Of a DNA stretch of 64,000 bases, positions 60,624-64,000 are shown piece after piece. Under the pieces are notes generated by a model. That model worked only from the letters and a program-made list of their open reading frames with translations. It was not told the origin of the DNA and made no database searches. This DNA is from Nevskiaceae bacterium (GTDB lineage: Bacteria > Pseudomonadota > Gammaproteobacteria > Nevskiales > Nevskiaceae). The number at the start of each line of letters is the position of its first letter. The stretch's first letter is position 1. The DNA lies in contig SSEB01000016.1 in NCBI GenBank assembly GCA_008012115.1, positions 1-64,000 on the forward strand. The letters are read 5' to 3'. Made by a program: the position numbers and the translations under genes.

Positions 60624-61532
60624 CTACGCAGCGACTGAACGATCCCGGACGAATCCGCTGGGCGACTGCCCTGCATGCCGCCTGAATGCGGTGCTGAAAG
60701 TACTTGTCGATTTGTATCCGACTTTGTAGGCAATCTCCGTGATGGAGAGCTCTCCACGAAGGAGCAGCTCCTTGGCGAGCTCCATACGCCAGGAAATCAC
60801 GTATTCCATCGGCGAGATGCCCACTGTGCGGGTGAAGCGCTCGAAGAAGACCGAACGGGAAAGCGCAGCGGCATGGGCGAGCTGATCGACGTTCCAGGGA
60901 TGCTCTATTCGTTCGTGGATTTTCTTCAGCGCGAGCGCCAGCCGTTTGTCGCCCAACCCTCTGAGAAGTCCAGGAGGCGCACCATCGTTGGCGGTGAAGC
61001 GCATCGCTTCGATCAGCAGCAATTCAACGAGACGCGACAACATGAATTCATGTCCTGGCTTCTCATCGGCCGATTCTTCGCCCACCAGCGTCACCAGTTG
61101 TGTCAGTCGCGTTGACGCTTTGACATGCACGATCTCGGGCAAGATCGACACGATAAGTTCCGGGCTGACGCAATCGAACAAGAATGAGCCGCCTAGCGAC
61201 CTCATTTCCGGCGAGCCTTCCTTATCACCGTAACGGAGTTCATTTTTGGCGCCGACATAATCCATGGGATTGCGATATACCGGTGGTGCCGGCGCAAAAC
61301 TGGAAATCGTGAACGGTGGGGTTGTTGGAAGCAGAACGAAATCGCCTGCGCTGATCGTGATGGGCTCGTGTCCATCAACAGCTAAAAGTGCACTGCCTTC
61401 CAACACGATACAGAAGCTCGGCAACCCGAATTTCGAGTAACGCACGGCCCAGCCCCCTTTGCCGCTGACGATATTGGCGAAGACGGCGCGTGGATGAAGG
61501 AGCCTGACTACCTCGGAGAGCGGATCGGCCAT
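60624..61532 (-). CDS. AraC family regulator, divergent from SDR gene
   Basis: The 302-residue protein has an N-terminal cupin_6 sensor (FCIVLEGSALLAVDGHEPITISAGDFVLLPTTPPF) and a C-terminal AraC HTH (VDQLAHAAALSRSVFFERFTRTVGISPMEYVISWRM, ITEIAYKVGYKSTSTFSTAFRRHAGQSPSGF). It is divergent from an SDR gene with half-sites in between, the classical arrangement of local AraC control. Its start codon overlaps the first half-site, suggesting autoregulation. Confidence 0.92.
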   Translation of the reverse strand: MADPLSEVVRLLHPRAVFANIVSGKGGWAVRYSKFGLPSFCIVLEGSALLAVDGHEPITISAGDFVLLPTTPPFTISSFAPAPPVYRNPMDYVGAKNELRYGDKEGSPEMRSLGGSFLFDCVSPELIVSILPEIVHVKASTRLTQLVTLVGEESADEKPGHEFMLSRLVELLLIEAMRFTANDGAPPGLLRGLGDKRLALALKKIHERIEHPWNVDQLAHAAALSRSVFFERFTRTVGISPMEYVISWRMELAKELLLRGELSITEIAYKVGYKSTSTFSTAFRRHAGQSPSGFVRDRSVAA

Positions 61533-61586
61533 TTCAGGACTTATTCAAAATAATTCAGGACTTTTATTGGTATTTAATCCTGAAAT
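61533..61586. promoter_or_regulatory. AraC half-site cluster between the divergent genes
   Basis: TTCAGGACTTATT at 61533 and TTCAGGACTTTTATT at 61554 are direct repeats 21 bases apart, two helical turns. An inverted copy AATCCTGAAAT lies at 61576-61586. This is the spacing expected for an AraC-type dimer. Confidence 0.7.
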
Positions 61587-61633
61587 GCTGGCCTATCGTT
61601 CGCTCCGGGTCAATCAAACACCGGAGCTGACAA

Positions 61634-62374
61634 ATGAAGACTGTACTGATCACTGGCTGTTCCTCGGGCTACGGCCTCGAAACCGCCCGCTACTTTCACG
61701 ACAAGGGCTGGCGGGTCATCGCCACCATGCGCACGCCTCGCGAAGACGTCCTGCCCAAATCCAGGAATATCCGCATCCTGGAATTGGACGTCACTCAACC
61801 GGAGAGTGTTGAGCGCGCGGTAGAAGCCAGCGGCGATATCGACGTCCTGGTAAACAATGCAGGCATCGGTCTTTTTGGCGCGTTCGAAGCCACGCCGATG
61901 ACGACGGTCCGAACCCTATTCGAGACCAACACCTTCGGCGTGATGGCGATGTGCCAAGCTGTCATTCCGCAGTTCCGCCAGAGACGATCCGGAACGATCG
62001 TGAATGTGACCTCGAGTGCGACACTGGCCCCATTTCCCCTGGTTGCGACCTACACCGCAACGAAGACGGCCATCCAGGGGTTCACGGCCTCGCTAGAGCA
62101 TGAACTGAAAACCTTCGATGTGAGGGTCAAGCTGGTTGAGCCCGGGTATGGCCCGACGACAAGATTTACAGCCAATGGCCAGCAACTCATGCAGGGACTG
62201 ATCCCGGAATCCTACGTCTCGTTTGCGCAGAGTATCTTCGCTGGAATGACGAATCTCTCTGCGGTGACCAAGGAGGTGGATGTGGCGGAAGCGGTTTGGC
62301 AGGCGGCCAACGATCCTTCCGAGCGACTTCACTATCCAGCAGGCGCAGATGCTATTGCGCTGATTGCATCGTGA
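61634..62374 (+). CDS. Short-chain dehydrogenase/reductase
   Basis: The 246-residue classical SDR has the NAD(P) motif LITGCSSGYGLETARYF, NNAGIGLFGAFE and the catalytic YTATKTA with Ser in VTSSATL. Members with this pattern are often annotated as oxidoreductases of unknown substrate. Expression is probably controlled by the divergent AraC protein. A 24-bp palindrome centred on GCATATGC at 62444-62467 may end the transcript. Confidence 0.9.
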   Translation: MKTVLITGCSSGYGLETARYFHDKGWRVIATMRTPREDVLPKSRNIRILELDVTQPESVERAVEASGDIDVLVNNAGIGLFGAFEATPMTTVRTLFETNTFGVMAMCQAVIPQFRQRRSGTIVNVTSSATLAPFPLVATYTATKTAIQGFTASLEHELKTFDVRVKLVEPGYGPTTRFTANGQQLMQGLIPESYVSFAQSIFAGMTNLSAVTKEVDVAEAVWQAANDPSERLHYPAGADAIALIAS

Positions 62375-62443
62375 CATGACCACGCGGGGTCACTCCACAG
62401 GTTACGACGGCCACTCTGAAGGGCCGGCATCCTCGGCGAGAAT

Positions 62444-62467
62444 GGCTGTCGGCATATGCCGACAGCC
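62444..62467. terminator. Perfect 24-bp palindrome after the SDR gene
   Basis: GGCTGTCGGCAT and ATGCCGACAGCC are contiguous perfect inverted arms, followed by AGGCTTT. It lies in the gap between the convergent SDR and cytochrome genes and could be a terminator or a binding site. No other feature is seen in 62375-62546. Confidence 0.4.
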
Positions 62468-62546
62468 AGGCTTTACTCACTAAACTTTTATCGCCGCTAT
62501 CCGCAATCAGCGTCGCTGACCGGCTCGCGCCGATGCTAAGTAACCG

Positions 62547-63245
62547 CTAATCGCTGCGCCCTTCCTCCTCGGCTTTTCCGTTGCGATGGCATGCAACACA
62601 GTCATCGAACTGCCGGATTCCTTCTTCGGCATGCTCGGCGCGTATCCGTTCGGGTGAATGCTCGTGACAGCCGTAACAGGTGTAGCTGCGAAAATTGTTG
62701 GCCACATGGCAGGTGGCGCACGGGGCCTGGTGTTCGCCGGTCAGCGGGAAGTAGCGGTCGTGATCGAACGTCGCCGGTTTCCAGCCGCTCTGCGAATGGC
62801 ATTGCGCGCAGCTGCCGGAGATTTGTCCGTGCAAGTCGTCCTTGGGTTTGGCATGACAGGATTCGCAGCGTTGCCGGACTTCGGGCTGCAGCAGTTCGTG
62901 CGAAAAGCGATGGCTGCTCGCTAGCTTGCGCACGCCCTCGTGCTCGCCGTGGCAGGCCAGGCAGTCCTTGTCCAGCAGATACTGGTGGAACGGCACCGGG
63001 CGCTGGTCGCTCAGGGGAACGCCTTGCGTGGTCGTGATCCCGATGGCATCGGGTTTGTGGCAGGCCATGCAACGTTCGGCGGCGGCACCGGTGAAAGCCG
63101 CATGGCAGGCAAAGCAGTCGCGGTTCAGGCTGCTGTGGACTTTGCTCACGGGGCCGGGCGCCAGCATTTTTTCCGGCAACACGAAGGCCAGGGCCGCAAG
63201 CGTCGCAATGGCGGCCAGCAGAACGAGAAGAACCGAACGTTTCAT
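62547..63245 (-). CDS. Octaheme c-type cytochrome, membrane-anchored or exported
   Basis: The start at ATG 63245 gives 232 residues: an N-terminal hydrophobic helix (KRSVLLVLLAAIATLAALAFVLP) and eight CxxCH haem sites (CFACH, CMACH, CLACH, CESCH, CAQCH, CATCH, CYGCH, CVACH), nearly one per 25 residues. The pattern resembles class III/NapC- or DHC-like multihaem proteins. It overlaps the b-type cytochrome gene by four bases, and the two probably form an electron conduit between the quinone pool and the periplasm. A GA-rich C-terminal tail follows. Confidence 0.88.
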   Translation of the reverse strand: MKRSVLLVLLAAIATLAALAFVLPEKMLAPGPVSKVHSSLNRDCFACHAAFTGAAAERCMACHKPDAIGITTTQGVPLSDQRPVPFHQYLLDKDCLACHGEHEGVRKLASSHRFSHELLQPEVRQRCESCHAKPKDDLHGQISGSCAQCHSQSGWKPATFDHDRYFPLTGEHQAPCATCHVANNFRSYTCYGCHEHSPERIRAEHAEEGIRQFDDCVACHRNGKAEEEGRSD

Positions 63246-63820
63246 CGCCAGCCCCAGAAGATGAAGATGCTCAGGATATGTCCGGCGGCGAGCGCGCCGA
63301 ACAGGAAGGCGACCGGGAAATGCACGGTGCGCCACTTCATCATCACGTCGATGGCAATGGCATCCCAGAACACGGCCTGCTCGATTTCCGCCTCGGACTT
63401 GCCGCTTTGCTGCAGGCGGGTCTTGGATGCGAGCAAGCGCCGGCGCGCCCGTTGCAGCAGGTATTTTCCGGTGAGGCCGCTGGCGACGTTGACCAGCATG
63501 CCGCCGACGGCTAGCCAGGGAAGCAGTGCATTGAAGTGGATGCCAGCGTGCACGAGTATCAGCATCGATCCCAGCCAGGCCATGAACTCATGCCAGCGCA
63601 GGAAGGTGCCCGGATTGCCGGTGGTGATCAGCTTGCGCTTGCGGAGCGAGTAAACCAGCGATCCCAGAATCAGCAGCGTGCCCGGAATGCCCAGATACCG
63701 CCCGAGCCAGACGATCTGTTGCTGATGCAGGAGGTAGTCGCCGATCAGTGCCGCGCCGATGAGTGCGGTAAAGATGCCAATGAATGGAACCAGATCGCGG
63801 CGGACGACGGAGGTTGGCAT
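63242..63820 (-). CDS. Membrane b-type cytochrome subunit
   Basis: The 192-residue protein has four or five membrane helices. Histidines in helices (RWHEFMAWLGSMLILVHAGIHF, and VHFPVAFLFGALAAGHILSIF) are placed to bind two b-haems, as in formate dehydrogenase gamma or ferric-reductase-like subunits. It is the first gene of the pair. Its 5' region holds an FNR/Anr-like box. The substrate of the pair is unknown; no catalytic subunit is inside the window. Confidence 0.78.
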   Translation of the reverse strand: MPTSVVRRDLVPFIGIFTALIGAALIGDYLLHQQQIVWLGRYLGIPGTLLILGSLVYSLRKRKLITTGNPGTFLRWHEFMAWLGSMLILVHAGIHFNALLPWLAVGGMLVNVASGLTGKYLLQRARRRLLASKTRLQQSGKSEAEIEQAVFWDAIAIDVMMKWRTVHFPVAFLFGALAAGHILSIFIFWGWR

Positions 63821-63895
63821 GGGGAGTTACGCCGGTGCGGCTCTTGGCGGCGGACTGCCGCGTGCACAGCAGAACCGGACTGGCGGCGTGCGGCA

Positions 63896-63909
63896 TTGAC
63901 CTGGATCAA
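63896..63909 (-). promoter_or_regulatory. FNR/Anr-type box
   Basis: TTGACCTGGATCAA differs from the FNR/Anr consensus TTGAT-N4-ATCAA at one position. It lies 76-89 bases before the cytochrome b start, a usual distance for activation under low oxygen. Confidence 0.65.
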
Positions 63910-64000
63910 CTGTCCGACATTCCTGCAGGCCGCAGGGCGGATCACCTTCGAGGGGACGTTATCCCCTACACCTTGATCATCCGCCATCCCCCACGCTGCC

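Overview
The window is high-G+C DNA from a gammaproteobacterium. Three things point that way: the gene order aceF-lpdA-atpIBEFHAGDC-glmU-glmS; housekeeping genes of gammaproteobacterial type (rluF, rimO, prfC, cysQ); and a DUF1302/DUF1329/RND/YCF48 cluster common in Nevskiales- and Xanthomonadales-like bacteria. The species cannot be fixed from sequence alone. No CRISPR array, rRNA or complete insertion sequence is visible.

Layout. 1-12.9 kb is core energy and wall metabolism: the end of pyruvate dehydrogenase E2, a lipoyl-domain dihydrolipoamide dehydrogenase, the complete F1Fo ATP synthase operon, and glmU and glmS for UDP-GlcNAc. 13-21.4 kb holds small conserved genes: an NlpE-like lipoprotein, an AEC transporter, a diguanylate cyclase, rimO, rluF, an SDR, and cysQ convergent with cysC. 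21.5-26.3 kb is a MarR-controlled tripartite drug-efflux operon. 26.7-27.3 kb encodes two lysine-rich chromatin-like proteins, one only 44 residues long. 27.9-40.8 kb looks like a regulon for a hydrophobic substrate: a MalT-like activator, a ferredoxin-reductase-type flavoprotein, DUF1302 and DUF1329 envelope proteins, an RND permease, a YCF48 protein and a membrane di-iron desaturase. Two near-identical dyads mark its promoters.

41-45.4 kb is a lower-G+C accessory island between an IS3-type transposase remnant and a tRNA gene with a CAU anticodon. One strand carries a 5'-truncated adenine methylase coupled to an OGG-like glycosylase. The opposite strand carries a tightly overlapped four-gene operon: a small protein starting Met-Ser-Gly8, a PfkB kinase fused to a nucleoside deoxyribosyltransferase, a QueC-like enzyme and a SagB-type flavin oxidoreductase. 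No CD-NTase is present. This operon is the best candidate here for an undescribed system. I infer nucleobase chemistry applied to a protein or nucleic acid, possibly for phage defence.

46-50.2 kb is an HvfA-type copper-binding RiPP locus: two Cys-rich precursors, a DoxX-like HvfX, the MNIO enzyme HvfB, its partner HvfC and a divergent AraC regulator. 50.2-58.7 kb holds a GAF-GGDEF protein, prfC, an M28-like lipoprotein, an MFS exporter and a GH31 glycosidase. 58.9-60.2 kb is a second lower-G+C insert of two coupled unknown genes. 60.2-64 kb carries a MATE remnant, a divergent AraC/SDR pair with visible half-sites, and an eight-heme cytochrome c plus membrane b-type cytochrome behind an FNR/Anr-like box.

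Five copies of a ~113-bp element with inverted CACCCGCT ends and an extremely A+T-rich palindromic core are scattered between genes at about 10.9, 15.5, 18.9, 45.9 and 54.7 kb. They form a conspicuous interspersed repeat family.
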